A stretch of DNA of 64,000 nt, taken from NCBI GenBank assembly GCA_021234155.1, contig JAJEKV010000198.1, positions 62,001 to 126,000 of the forward strand, given 5' to 3'. This document shows positions 9,823 through 21,532 of this stretch, piece by piece; within the stretch, counting starts at the first letter, position 1, and every line of letters begins with the position of its first letter. The notes beneath the pieces are model-generated. The model was not told the DNA's origin. It made no database searches and worked only from the letters and a program-made list of their open reading frames with translations. Made by a program: the position numbers and the translations under genes. Source of the DNA: Isoetes taiwanensis. Lineage: Eukaryota; Streptophyta; Lycopodiopsida; Isoetales; Isoetaceae.

Positions 9823-12800
9823 GTTGAGGGGAGGGGTGGGTGGGGGCAGGTACATTCCCCAAGCCCAAATGGCTCCATTTGGGGGGTGCTAGGGGGGCAG
9901 TTATACCCCCATTTCAGTTGGATTGGGGTGATCCCCACCAGGGTTCAAAACCCACTGGCTATCATCGTGTGGATTGGGGTGCAAGTCCCACCAACTATGC
10001 CTTAAAAAAAGGAAAAAAAAGTTCAAATTGAGTTGTTTCATAAAGTATGTAAGACCACATGGTCAGTATGCACTTCAAAATGATTCCTTAAAAGATAATG
10101 TCTCCAAGCTCTAAGTGCATGTACAATTGCCAACAATTCCTTATCATGAGTGGGATAATTTCATTCTGCATCATTCAGTTTATAAGAAATATATGCACAT
10201 ACATGCTTGTCTTGCATCAACACAGCTCGTGTCCCTTCCCCACTAGCATCTGTCATAACCTGGTACATCTTATTTGGATCTGCCACTTTTAAAGCATGAG
10301 CATTTATCAACTTTTCCTTTAAATTTTTGAAAGCTCTCTCACATTGTTCTGTTCTGCCCATTGAAAAGATATATTTGATTTTGTAAGTCTTGTCAAAGGA
10401 CTTGCTATTGTAGAAAAGCTTTTGATAAATTTCCTAAAGAACCCTGCAAGTCCCAAGAATGAGGGCACCTATTTTGGGTTTTTAGGAACTAACCATTCTC
10501 TCACTGCCTCAACCTTTCTGGGTCAGGTTTAATTCCCTCTGCTGAAATAATATGACGTAGATAATCCATTTTGGTGCTACAAAATGAACACTTGACAGAT
10601 GTTCTCTATGCTCTTCCAAATTCTTTGAATACACAAGTATATCATCAAAGAACACGAGGACAAACTTATCAAGGTATTCATGGAAAATATCGTTCACTAG
10701 ACACTGAAAAGTTGCTGGTGCATTTGTTAAGCCAAAAGGCACAACCACAAATTCAAAGTGCCTATATCTTGTAGAAAAAGCTGCTTTGGGTATGTCACTC
10801 GCTTTGATTCTTATCTGATGATATCCAGATGTATCTTTGAGAACAATGTAGCTCCTTGAAGTTGATCAAACAAGTCATCTATTCTAGGCAATGGATATTT
10901 ATTTTTAATTGTGATATCATTTAATTGCATATAATATAATCATTACACAAATGCATAAAACCATTTTTTTTCTTAACAAATAGTATTACAGCACCAAAAG
11001 GTGAAATACTCGGTTGTATATATCCTTGTTCTAGAAGTTCTTTTAACTGTTTTTGTAATTCCACTAACTCTGACAAAGCAAATCTATATGGAGCTTTTGA
11101 TAAAGGAGAAGCTCCTAGAAGCAAATCAATTGCATAATTGACATATCTTCGAGGATGTAACTCCGTCAACTCTTTCGGAAACACTTCCTTGAACTCCCCA
11201 AGGATGTCCTGCACATCATTCATGTATACTTGATTAATTTCTCCTGAGCCTTTGAGTACAAGCAACCCCAACATTTCATGCTTCCTAATTGACCTGTTGA
11301 CTTGCTTGCGACTAATGGGCTTAGGAGTAAAATACTGCTTATTCAATCCTTCCAGTGTATATAGCTCTTGATGTTCCTTAGTTTTTACTCCCACAACTCT
11401 TTCATGATAATCTACTATAGCATGCACCTCGTTAAGCCATTCTAGCTGAAGCACATGGAAATTTATAATTGTAGGCATTTCTTGCACTTTCAATTTTAAT
11501 GTATGCATATACTCGCTAGTAGCTTTTCGCTTATCATCAGCCATTTTCACCATTCTTAAGGCTTGTTGATTAATATTCAACCCAAATAACTTAACGAGCC
11601 TTGGTGAAATAAAATTGTGAGTGGCTCCCATATCAATCAAAATACTAAAAGGAACTTCATTGATTTTACCTTCAACCTGCACTACATGTGTACTGCTAGA
11701 TTCTGTCCCTTGATCGTTGCTGCACAAACTTGTATAACTTCCTCTAAATCCATGAGACTTGCTTGATTAGCTCTCATTGCCCCTAAATTTTGAGATCCTT
11801 GAACCTTGGCATTTGAATTATTCTTCTTAGGACAAAAACGTGCCCTATGCCCCTTTTGCTTACAGTAAAAACATAAACTTTCCTTCATGCACTTATCATA
11901 TTCAACTTTCTACTTTTGTTCATCCATCTGTGACATTGCATTCAAAGGTAACTTAGGCCGGGGCATTATGAAAAATTTGATGAACCTGAGAATTTGATTC
12001 ATCTCTATAATTCTTTTGAAAATTTCCTCTTTGTGGCTCTCTACGATTGACATTCTTCTCCTCCTTAAGGATACTCTCGAAGTATGACTTGTGCCCCGCT
12101 TCTTCCAAGGTGAGTTGATCACATCCAACTAATTTTTTAAGCTCCATATCTAGTCCTTGCACGAAGCGACTAGCTAATTCTTATAGTTAAAGACTAATTA
12201 TTTTTTATAATACTTCGTTTAAAGATAAGATAAGATAAGAACGATGCTTGCTCAATAGAAATAATTCCTTGGCTTTGAATCTAACGGACAATGTCGTTTC
12301 AAAGTGGAGAATTCTAGTGTATAGTTATCCAATAATTGCCCTTTCTGTTTATACTCCAGAAATTTATTCATCTGTATGATATGAAAAGGAAGGTGGACAA
12401 TATTTTGATACGAAGAGTTCCTTGAAAGTCTCCCAAGCTACTTCCTCATCAGTCACCTTATGTGCTGTCTTATGACGATTCCACCACATCAAAGCATTCC
12501 CAGTCAAACTCAATAGCACTACTCCCACCTTTTCTTCTTTAGGAACTTGTCTTACAACAAAATAATTTTTAGCCTTCTGAATCCAAGCTTCTGTCTTAAC
12601 TCCATCCTTATCGAAACTATCAAATAGTTTCAACTTGTATTTCTTGGCAATCTCCTTTAAAGCAGATGACTTCTTTTGTGCCTGAGAACTTTTCTTCCCT
12701 TGGCTCATAGGCATAGATGATGTCGTATTGTCTTCTCTATTCTTTTTTCTCTGCCTAGAGTGCGAGCTTAGGGGGGCATAGGGGATTCTCGTTGGTGGCT

Positions 12801-14010
12801 TCTCCACCTATCTGTTCTCAATATCTGTGGACCTCCAACATCTCTATATTTATTCAATCAAGATTAATTAAGAAAATTCCCCCCTTACATAGTTTGTCCT
12901 TGTCGCAATGTCTCAATTTGCATTTGCAGGTTTTGCATTTGCTCTGCGCTAGCTCGATTCAGATAAATTGGTTCTCTATGCGTGTTTGGAAGCTTAAGAA
13001 AGCTTACAACATAGAGGATTCTAAAGTTTTCCTCATTGCGTCAAAACTACTCTCCTCTCGATTGGCATTACTAGCAGCATGATGAGGACTCGATATATGC
13101 TTCTTAGGAGGTAATTCCATCTGAAGAATACATAAAAATTTTCGTACTCAATGAACTCTCTAGGTCAATCGAAAAAACATCAAACTATCTAAACTTTCAA
13201 AACAGATTCCTATCATATTCTTCTTTCCATGATTCTTATAGAGGGCAATGACATAGTCACCACATTCCTTAGCTATTCCCATGTCCTCATTCATTCCATT
13301 TATTGATTTGCATCTATTAAGCGAGCAAATAATGAACTAGGTTAATTAGCTAATAACAACACAAAAATTTTAACATTAACAGTTAGCAAACCACCAGTTT
13401 CCCATTCCAGTCCTACACTTGTAAGGCCTGCCTCTACTAGCAACCACCCTCACCCTATCGGGTTGGCCTTGCTGATTGGGCTTTGGCTCGGGCCTCCCTC
13501 TTCATGGAAAAGGAAGCTTCTCGCTTATGCATGATGTCTGGTCGAGGCCGTTTTCGTGGAGGCCCTTCAGTTTGGTCCTTCCAAGCGAGTTTGTCATGTG
13601 TGTGACCAGTAGATGGCGGGGGCACCTGGACAGCAAACGAGACCTGGGCCTGGGCCTGGGCTTGGGGCTGAAGTGTGTCTCCTTCCAAGTCTGGGTTTGC
13701 ACATATGGCCATGGCAAGCACACAACCTGAAAAAGTGTCAATTTGAGCACTGAAACAAAGCCAAGCAGCTCTCTGACACTAGATGTGTGAGATACAGCCC
13801 GTTGAAGTGTCTATCGGCTGCCACAGAAACCCTAGCACACAGCCCAAAAAAGTGCCGATTTGAGCACTGAAACAAAGCCCAACATACCAATTACTAGTTT
13901 TAATTTATATGAAGCGAAAGTGGAAAAAGCTTACATTAAATTCTGTGCGGCATCCTTTCTTTCTATTGTAGTCTTAGCCAATGCTAAATAATCTTCCATC
14001 AAATAGAGCA
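9823..14010. repeat. Segmental duplication block B, copy 1
   Basis: This 4.2-kb stretch is nearly identical by eye to 27,947-28,036 plus 28,512-32,308. The shared right end is the sequence AATCTTCCATCAAATAGAGC, after which the copies diverge (a LINE follows here, unrelated sequence follows copy 2). It contains a fragment of the palindromic minisatellite (9,840-9,925), a Ty3/gypsy fossil, and 1.2 kb of non-coding sequence at 12,811-14,010. In that part the only frames are short and unrecognised. Confidence 0.88.
10095..12807 (-). mobile_element. Ty3/gypsy retrotransposon fossil, copy 1 (broken)
   Basis: Minus-strand pieces appear in the normal pol order. A gag-like domain is at 12,364-12,807 (LSLTGNALMWWNRHK). 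A CCHC zinc knuckle is at about 11,840-11,880 (CFYCKQKGHRARFC). A retropepsin-like region is near 11,630 (ILIDMGATHNFISPRLVKLF). Reverse transcriptase pieces lie in 10,500-11,130, including [11 protein letters not shown] and [12 protein letters not shown]. An RNase H-like piece is at 10,161-10,361 (YQVMTDASGEGTRAVL). I see no integrase and no LTR pair. The element is broken, with several breaks, and is shared with block B2, so it was inserted and decayed before the duplication. Confidence 0.85.
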
Positions 14011-14049
14011 ATAATTTCTTTTTGCTGGGGTTTGAAGACGAAGCCCTGT

Positions 14050-15251
14050 TAATAGATTGACTTCAAGAGGTGTTTTCTCAATAGGAGGCTCATGTGTCAT
14101 TTTTCAGCATTATTCACCAGGCTTTTCTGCTGATAATCCTTATAAAGCAATGTTGCCTTGCTGGTTTCAAATTCATGGTTTGCCACCCGATCTATTGCTT
14201 CCAAAGTTCCTTATCTCTATTGCTAATGGTATTGGTAAGCATATATCTCATTCAATTCTCAGAGATGCTCGTGTTTGTCTAGCATTACCAATGGATCAGA
14301 GTCTTTCTAAGGAGGTAATAGTGAAGAGGGGAGTTTTTCTCACGCTTTAACTTAGAGCTTTTGAATGGCAGTGAGTTAAAGTGTTGGTTTCCTTCTTTGA
14401 AGATATTGGATGTAGATGTGCAGAAGGAATATTCCATTGGTGATAAACAGCAAAATATGGATATGTCTGCAAATCCTACAGAAGTTGCTCTAGAGAATCT
14501 GGATGAAAAGAAGGTATCTGGTTCGCAAGAATGTGGAAAAGATATAGAAGCAGTTCCAATGGTGGTTGGTGAGGATGTTCATGATTCATCACCAGATGAA
14601 GAGATGGTAAAATGTTCCAATGATGAGTTGGCATGGCAAAGTCCTAAAAAGCGTAAAAGTAAAGCAAGGGTGAAGCATAACTTGGATAACGGTGATATCA
14701 TAGAGTCAGGGGCTGGTGACGATTCATCTGAGGAGGAATATAGGCACAAGGATACTGGTGATATTAGTGAGCATAACATGGACCAGGCCTTGGTATTGTA
14801 TAAAGCCATGTGAAAACCGAGGTAAAAGTAGGAAAAGCCTCATCAAAAAAGAGGAGGAAGAAGAAATCCAAAATACCTCATGCTTAAGATCATGTCTTGG
14901 AATGTGAGAGGAGCACGTTCATCTCCTCAAAAACAGCAGAGGTTGGCTAATTTAATTAAACACATTAATCCAGATATTTTATGTATTCAAGAGCAGAAAT
15001 GTGATAGAGGCAGGGTTGTTCCAATGATGAATTTGTTTGGGAAGCAAACTTCTGCTATAATAAGTACTTCAGGCAAGGCTCGGGGTGGTACAATGATAGC
15101 CTAGAGTATGGATGTTCATGTCACATTTACAGCAAAAGATAAATTTGGAAGGTGGATAGTCATTAAATGGAAGCAAGGACTTCAAGAATGTGGTATCATT
15201 AATGTATATGCATCTAATATTCCTAGAAAAAGAGCAACTTTATGGGCTTCT
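14050..15251 (+). mobile_element. L1-type LINE fragment: ORF1 end and ORF2 endonuclease start
   Basis: The frame 14,057-14,350 matches the DUF4283-type region of plant L1 ORF1 (CWFQIHGLPPDLLLPKFL, then IANGIGKHI). An acidic tail-like frame follows at 14,361-14,813. The frame 14,880-15,104 begins ORF2 with the apurinic endonuclease start (KIMSWNVRGARS, then INPDILCIQEQK), and endonuclease sequence continues to about 15,245 (IINVYASNIPRKRATLWA, in a different frame after a stop near 15,104). The rest of ORF2 is missing because an LTR begins at 15,252. The LINE is a dead fragment: ORF1 and ORF2 are both interrupted by stops and frame changes. Confidence 0.8.
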
Positions 15252-16270
15252 TGTTAGTCCTGTACATACTGGTACAGGACTATTCATGCACACCTCAGAC
15301 CAGGTCAAGAACAAGGATCCACAGTCAGGACCAGGTCAGTCGTCAAAAGCCCAGCAGAAGACCAAGCAGCAGACCATGCAGAAGGCCACGGGCACGCCAA
15401 AGAAGAGGTCGAAAATAGACAAGTGAGGGGCCGTCAGCGTCAGCGTGATTTCAGGCATTTCAAGAGGCACCGCCAACATTCCTGCAAATCAGGCCTCCTT
15501 CCAGGAGTCAGCACCGAGATCTGACAGAGTGTCTATATTGGGCCAGAGGCCATTGTACTATATATATGAGCAGAGCTAGCACTCAAGTTTTAGATGAGTT
15601 TTTGGTCTTGTCTCCATTCTGTTTCTCTCTTTTGCGAGAGCTCATGTATCATCATTGATATCAAAGAGTTTTGTTCTCATCAGTGTGTTCTCATTGTTTT
15701 CTTTTGTTCTCTCTCTTTTCTTTTCCCTTGTTTCTTTTGCAAATCCCGCGTGACCACACTCACGGATTCTCTGTTTGATCCGGGGTCCTCACATAGGGCT
15801 GTCTTGCAGGAGCTCCCGAACCCAGACCCCAAACATTGTCGCCGCTGCCGGGTCTGATCTTTCTTTTTTCCTTCTTTTCGTCATGTCGCAAATTGGTTTC
15901 ACTCTGAAGAACTTCTTTGCCAAAACGGCGGCTCATTTGGAGTGCCATCAACGACGCGAGGCTGTTCGTGATATGTATGACACTGCCTATGACATTGAGG
16001 GTGGTCGTGTCCGCTTCAGAGCTCAATCGGCACCTCCTACCCCTCGTGCTCATTCTCGACCAGGGTCTCCCCCTGTGTGTCGGCATTGTTCTCAACCTCA
16101 ATCACCACATCATACGCCTGTTCATCCCACGCCTCACTATTTTCAGACTCCTGACAGCACCTATATTCATATACCTTCAGGCCACACCCCTCTGCCGTCA
16201 CAACCTTCTTCACCTCCTGCTGGGATGGTCTACCTTCAAGTTTCCTTTGGCCCTCCCCGTTCATGAATTT
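15252..16270 (+). mobile_element. Truncated LTR retrotransposon: LTR, PBS-like site, gag start
   Basis: An LTR-like stretch of 584 bases (15,252-15,835) begins TGTTAGTCCTG and ends CCCCAAACA, with a TATATATATGAG motif near 15,560. It is followed by TTGTCGCCGCTGCCGGG, which resembles the primer-binding region seen after many plant Ty3/gypsy LTRs. A gag-like frame follows (15,883-16,266, starting MSQIGFTLKNFFAKTA) and the element then stops. No second LTR is seen. The LTR starts with a hairpin (CCTGTAC ATACTG GTACAGG, 15,259-15,278). It lies directly on the broken end of the LINE at 14,050. It is a broken fossil. Confidence 0.55.
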
Positions 16271-16327
16271 CAGGCTTCACCATCTTTTCAGAATGCTCTT
16301 CCTATCTACCAGTCACAGATCTCAAGC

Positions 16328-17170
16328 CTAATGAGGTGGGCTCCCAGGGTCCTTCCCCACAGGAACATATCGTCCTTGGAAAGTGCCAATGGCATTCCAC
16401 TCTTTGTCATAACCTTTCCCTTTAACTGCTTTGTGTGCAATTGCTGAATCTATCAATGAAGTCAGAAAGGCCTGTTTTATCCAAATCAGATTTGGAGTTT
16501 TATTTTCAATAGCAACCCTGTTCCTATGCTTCCAGATTGCCCAGCAGCTCAACGACCTAGTTGTATTTAGTAGCCTGTTGCCAGTGTTCAGAAATTCCAT
16601 CATACATGAGTCACCAGCAGCCCCTTTGTTAACTTGTGCAGCCCAGCTCCAAAATTCTTGGATTACAGGGCTAAGAAGACATGGTTAGATGTTTCAATTT
16701 CTCCACATCCTAATGGACATACCTCTGAGATTGAACAATCATATTTTGCCTTCTATGGTTTGTAGTTAGACTCTGATGTAAGATTATCCAACCAAAGGTT
16801 TTGATTTTGTTTGTTGTATAATTCTTCCAGCCCCGAGCACAAACAACAGCTAGCCTTTCGTCATCACAGTTCCAAAGTTGTGTTGCTTTGGATGGTTTAT
16901 GGTTCACCAAGTTCTTATAAATCTCCTTCACAGAATAAATCTCCTTTCCTCTTAGGTGCCATTGGTTTGAGCTTTCACACAATTCCTCATACTGCTTAAC
17001 CTTATCCATAATGCTTTACCTTCCTATCCAGCTCTGAGCCTTTAGTAACCGTTGCAATTTCCTCCCATTTCTTCCATGATGTTTCTCCACATCTTAAATC
17101 CTCAATTTTCCTAATTTCTGCATTATGCCATTGCATATATTTCTGTGGATGCTTGACCATTTGCATCCTC
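16328..17170 (-). mobile_element. L1-type LINE fragment, ORF2 C-terminal zf-RVT region
   Basis: Minus-strand pieces at 16,710-17,009 (YSVKEIYKNLVNHKPSKATQ, then NKIKTFGWIILHQSLTTNHR) and 16,328-16,603 (SLSCWAIWKHRNRVAIEN) correspond to the zinc-binding region at the end of plant L1 ORF2, as in the LINE at 8,214. The two pieces are in different frames. No endonuclease or reverse transcriptase is present. It is a short decayed fragment, opposite in orientation to the LINE at 14,050, so the two are separate insertions. Confidence 0.7.
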
Positions 17171-17299
17171 AATATGCATCAGACAAATATATATTTGAGA
17201 AATTAGTGCTATTTGACTAGGAAAACTCAAAAATCAAGTAAAAAAAGACCTACCTTTGCCTTGGAGACTTGCCTTCATGATTCCTGGTATCTTTAGTGT

Positions 17300-18060
17300 C
17301 TAGAGTGATGAAAACTAAGGCGCTAAGCACTGGCGTTGTCACTAGGCGCTAGGCCATCTAGTAGCAGGCGCTAGCGCTAGGTCCAATAGGCCATCTAGCA
17401 GCAGGCGCCGCTGGCAGTCGAAGCTGGTGCTGGCAGTCGCAGGCGGCGGGAAGCAGGCGGGATGTAGGCGGCGCTAGGCCATCTAGCAGCAGGCGCTGGC
17501 GCTAGGTCCAATAGGCCATCTAGCAGCAGGCGCCGCTAGCAGTCGAAGCTGGTGCTGGCAGTCGCAGGCAGCGGGAAGCAGGCGGTATGTAGACAGCACT
17601 AGGCCATCTAGCAGCAGGCGCTGGCGCTAGGTCCAATAGGCCAGCAGCAGGCGCCGCTGCCTGTCGAAGCTGGCGCTGGTAGTCGCAGGCGGCGGTAAGC
17701 AGGCGGGATGTAGGCGGCGTTGGCGGGTGGTATGGTGAAGCTCATGGAAGGTGGGCGCAAATTTAAAAATGCCCACCCAAATTTGAAATCCCTTTGCCCG
17801 GCCAAATTTGAAACCCCTCCGCCCGCCCAAATTTGAAATTCAAAATTTGAAATCCCAAACTTGTTATTGCTGCTCCATATATCATTTCTTTAGCCGCTTG
17901 TATAGATCCTTCTATAGGCGGATGCAGGGTCTTCGACGGTCCTTACCGATCGACACTTCTAGGCGGCTTCTTGCAATAATTTATTTTCAGGTATATTAGC
18001 TGTTTGCACAAGGTTTTTTGGGCGCTTCTCTTTGAGGCGCTGCAATATTCTTACAAGATC
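17300..18060. mobile_element. Possible hAT-like non-autonomous element with GCGCT-rich ends
   Basis: The left part (GATGAAAACTAAGGCGCTAA) and right part (GGGCGCTTCTCTTTGAGGCG) both carry GGCGCT motifs in roughly inverted arrangement. The interior has the GGCGCTAGGC-type motifs common in plant hAT-derived repeats. I see no clean target duplication and no transposase. It contains the 125-bp tandem repeat at 17,351-17,720. A repeated AAATTTGAAAT motif lies at 17,760-17,850. The call is an inference. Confidence 0.3.
17351..17720. repeat. 125-bp tandem repeat, three units
   Basis: Units start with AGGCCATCTAG at 17,351, 17,476 and 17,601, an exact 125-base period; the third unit is slightly shorter. 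Each unit holds further internal echoes (AGCAGCAGGCGCCGCT, GTCGAAGCTGGTGCTGGCAG). GC content is far above that of the neighbours. Frames in it are by-products of the repeat. Confidence 0.9.
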
Positions 18061-18159
18061 CATATACTCAAGTCGCTAATAGTTTTTTTTACCAAAATGG
18101 TGACCACCATATCCAGGTAAGTCTTTCTATATGCGTCGTCTTTTTGTTAGAGCTATTCA

Positions 18160-18597
18160 TCATATGTATACCTCCCCCCCAGCACCTCCAAAGGAGCCAT
18201 TTGGAGCACCATTTGGGGCCCTTAAATGGCTTCATGGCACCATTTGGGGGGTGCCAGGGGGACAGGTATACCACCCAAATAGCGCCATTTGGGGGGTGCC
18301 AGGGGGCAGTATACCACCCAAATGGCGCCATTTGGAGGGTGCCAGAGGGGGTAGGTATAACCCCCAAATGGCGCCATGGAGCCCTTTGGGGTGCCATTTG
18401 GAACCCTCAAATGGCTCCATGGCACCATTTGGGGGGGCCAGAGGGGGCAGGTATACCCTCAAATGGCGCCATTTGTGGGGTGCCAGAGGGGGCAGGTGGG
18501 GGGATGCTAGGGGGATGCCATGGGGGGCAGGTATACCCCAAAATGGCACCTTGAGGATGTAAATGGCGCTATGGCGCCATTTGCATCCGCAGCAGCT
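18160..18597. repeat. Palindromic minisatellite, copy in block A2
   Basis: Second, longer copy of the repeat at 1-345, with cores AAATGGCGCCATTT at several positions, spacer blocks rich in G, and the same right end (TTTGCATCCGCAGCAGC, then a T-run). It shows what lies to the left of the window edge in copy 1. Confidence 0.8.
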
Positions 18598-19293
18598 TTT
18601 TTTTTTTTTTTTTTTTTAGCACACCAGCCCTACCGGGCCTAGAGCCTTTTCTCAAATTCTAGCCTATCCACGTGTAATTTCCATATCATTAAAATCTGAT
18701 GTGGCTTACTTTTTTATTTTATTTTTTTTAATTAAGTGAAAATGTATGCACAACCTTTTAAATAAGGTGAGGATTACATGTAGTTTTGGATTCCATCAAG
18801 ACAAGTGGCTTTAAAGGTTTTAAATTGACTGTATGGGATGGCATGGACTTAAGCAATAGCTAGGATGAATGTGAAGAGCACTCCAGTTGCACAACATTAC
18901 AAATCAAGCTTGTACAAAGGGGTTTAATTTATTATTTTAATATGATAGTCTTATGACCAAGTTATTGAACCTTAAAACATCTTATTTAGAAAATCGAGAC
19001 TATTTTCTGGGGTTTGTTTCAGCCAAGGTCCTAATGTAGATCCGCACAAAGTGCTTACAGCCGGTTGAGTGCCGGTCAAGATCTGTAACAGACAAATAGA
19101 TTGTTCGCACATATGAAAGAGGATCTTCACAAGCTCGGACTGTCATTTGTTTGCTGGCCTTACAGGGTATATAAACAAAGGGTGAGTTTGCACAGTTCGG
19201 CCTGCTTTAAACAGGGCAGTACCAAGTACTGCTTCCGCTTAAGGCAAGGATGTACAAGCAATATTTGCTTGTTCTTCACATACAAGGTGTCGT

Positions 19294-20103
19294 ATCTTTG
19301 ACCAAACTATGGTTGTTGAAAATGGCTTCAATCATATCCAGAACTAGTATTAGTGACATCCCTGATTTCCATATCACTGGCACGATTTTGCCTAGTCTGT
19401 CTCCCTCCTTTTATCTTCCCTCTAAAATGGATTGAGAGTTCGACTCAGATGGATACTCCATCAGTGCAAGTAATGAAGAGCTTGATGAGCTCCTAGAGTC
19501 CGAATTACAGTGGTGTCTTGCTGAGATAAGTATGGCACATATGCAAGTTCCAGTTAATGTCGGAGACAGCAAAAGGGCACTTATGGATGATTCTGAAAGC
19601 AAGGATAATTGCAACACTAAAAATCTAGCAAGAAGGAATACACGGGATACATCTTCAGTCCCTGAAACTCAAATGCATGTGGAGTATAATTCCGACCATG
19701 AGGATTTACAGGTACCTTTAGTGTATTATCTTCTGAACTACTGCTTTGAGGTGTTCAAAATCAGTCTTACAGGACCTTCTTAGACTTAGAACTTATTTAG
19801 GTTGATCTGATTGCATATCAGGATGATTTACTGCTCCATTATGCAAATAAAAATGTGCTTAGACGTGATACATGTTCCTTTGATTGGTCTCCCCTGATTT
19901 AGCTTGCTTTGGGTTGATCAAAAGCAGTTTTCATCTATTACATAGTTTTTGAGATTGTAAGGATGAAACAAAATCGTAACAGGTTGGTGTTATTGTATTC
20001 TGCAAAGAGCTCTGCTTATTATGTTTATAGTATAACACTTTCTGGCTTTATAGTTTGGTTTATGAGAATGGTTTAACCTATGATTATAAGCATGTTAGTG
20101 CTT
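19294..20103 (+). other. Copy-2-specific 810 bases with an exon-like frame
   Basis: Present in block A2 and absent from block A1 between CATACAAGGTGTCGT and GTTTCAGTTG. No target duplication is visible, so loss from copy 1 is as likely as gain in copy 2. A stop-free stretch at about 19,438-19,710 encodes an acidic peptide (SASNEELDELLESELQWCL, then MAHMQVPVNVGDSKRAL), followed by AG/GTACCT-like sequence that could be a splice donor. It looks like an exon of a gene I do not recognise. It could also be chance. Confidence 0.35.
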
Positions 20104-21532
20104 GTTTCAGTTGTTAATAGCCTATCCTATTGTTTAAATTCGGTTTTTCCGGGGTTCCGAAAATTTTTTGGATTTTTTTTCAGATTGGTTTGCCTAAGGT
20201 TTGGGGTTTTTTTATTGCCGACAAAAATTTCCGGTGGTCTAAAAATGAGAAACAAAGAATTAGGGTCCGATGGGTATGATTTTGGAGAGGTTTCTATTTT
20301 GGGAGCGGATTGGATGGAAGGAGATGGTGGTGGCTGGCATGCACATGCATTTGCCAGGTATAAGGAGGAGGATGGATGAAATGGAGCATGTTTATGCTAG
20401 CTCATCTTATCTGGTCGATTTGATGTAGATGGGGTTTTGAGTGGGTCTTGATGCTGGAAAAAATATATTAGCGACTCCCTCATTCATTTGGAAGATCTTA
20501 TATTTTGAGCAAAGATATGTTGCGATTTCTTATTGCATCGGTGTAAATATTGTTGTTCCTTGATGAGGTTAAATCAAATTCTTCTTCAGCCGGCTGCTTA
20601 TACTATAGGATTAAGTTTTTTTTATCTTCTATTGTGCAAGTGGATGCACTTCACGGTAAAAAGCTTGGTTTTGGCGTCGGATCATACATTGCGGAAGCAT
20701 AAGTCCAAGTTTACTTTATTGATAATCGTCTCAGGTTATAACAGGTCGTAGCACCTTCTGGCTTCTTAGGCTTGATTCCTTTTCATTTTTTATTTATTCG
20801 CAGATGGTTGTGTCGGATTTATAGTATCAATAGCAAAACTCTGATGCATTTCTCAAACAATCCAGGCTGTTGTTCAAGATAAAGTGTAAATTCCCTTTGG
20901 CCATTGGATCAGCAAGAATATGGACTTTTCTTTCCACTGTGCAACAAATTTGGAGTGTTTTTCATATGAAACAGGAGCCTGTAATTGAAACATTATTTCG
21001 TCTGATATGAACTTGGCGTGCACTAAAGGTCCCTGCCCTATGAAGGCTACGCTTACTCCGTTTCATGAAGGAACAAAATGGTATTTCAATCCTTTCCTTT
21101 CCAAGTAAGATTCTGTTTTGGTGTTTGTTGTTCTTTTAGTGTTAGGTTGTGGTAAAGCATTTTTCGAAGAAACAATTTGTCCTTGGCTTTTCTTCTTGCT
21201 TCAAGGAGCGATGGGTTGTTGTTGGATGCATTAAAAATTGTAGATTTGGACATGCCTTTGCTCATTTTTGCATACCCAAATATCATTACCCTAGCCAAAT
21301 TCTCCTATTATGTCGTGTACTTGTACTTGCTTGCATTTTGCACATGTATGTTGGGCATAGCACTGTTGTGGCGACTGCTCTGTTATGTATGGCAGTGTGC
21401 ATAATGCATTGAACCTTTTAGAAAAGGCAACAACATGATAGGCTTTCATATCCATTGCCACCATCATCTACTAGGGTCAAAAAGTAATTATTCAAATAGC
21501 CATCAGTCTGATTTGCTTCCACCATATTTGAG

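Noticed and set aside
15594-16447. Proline/serine-rich frames as a host gene
   Set aside because: They lie across an LTR-like end and the internal start of an LTR element. The MSQIGFTLKNFF frame is better read as a gag start.
18131-18562. Frames of 100-143 codons with GGARGGRY-type repeats
   Set aside because: Translations of the palindromic minisatellite, open in several frames on both strands.
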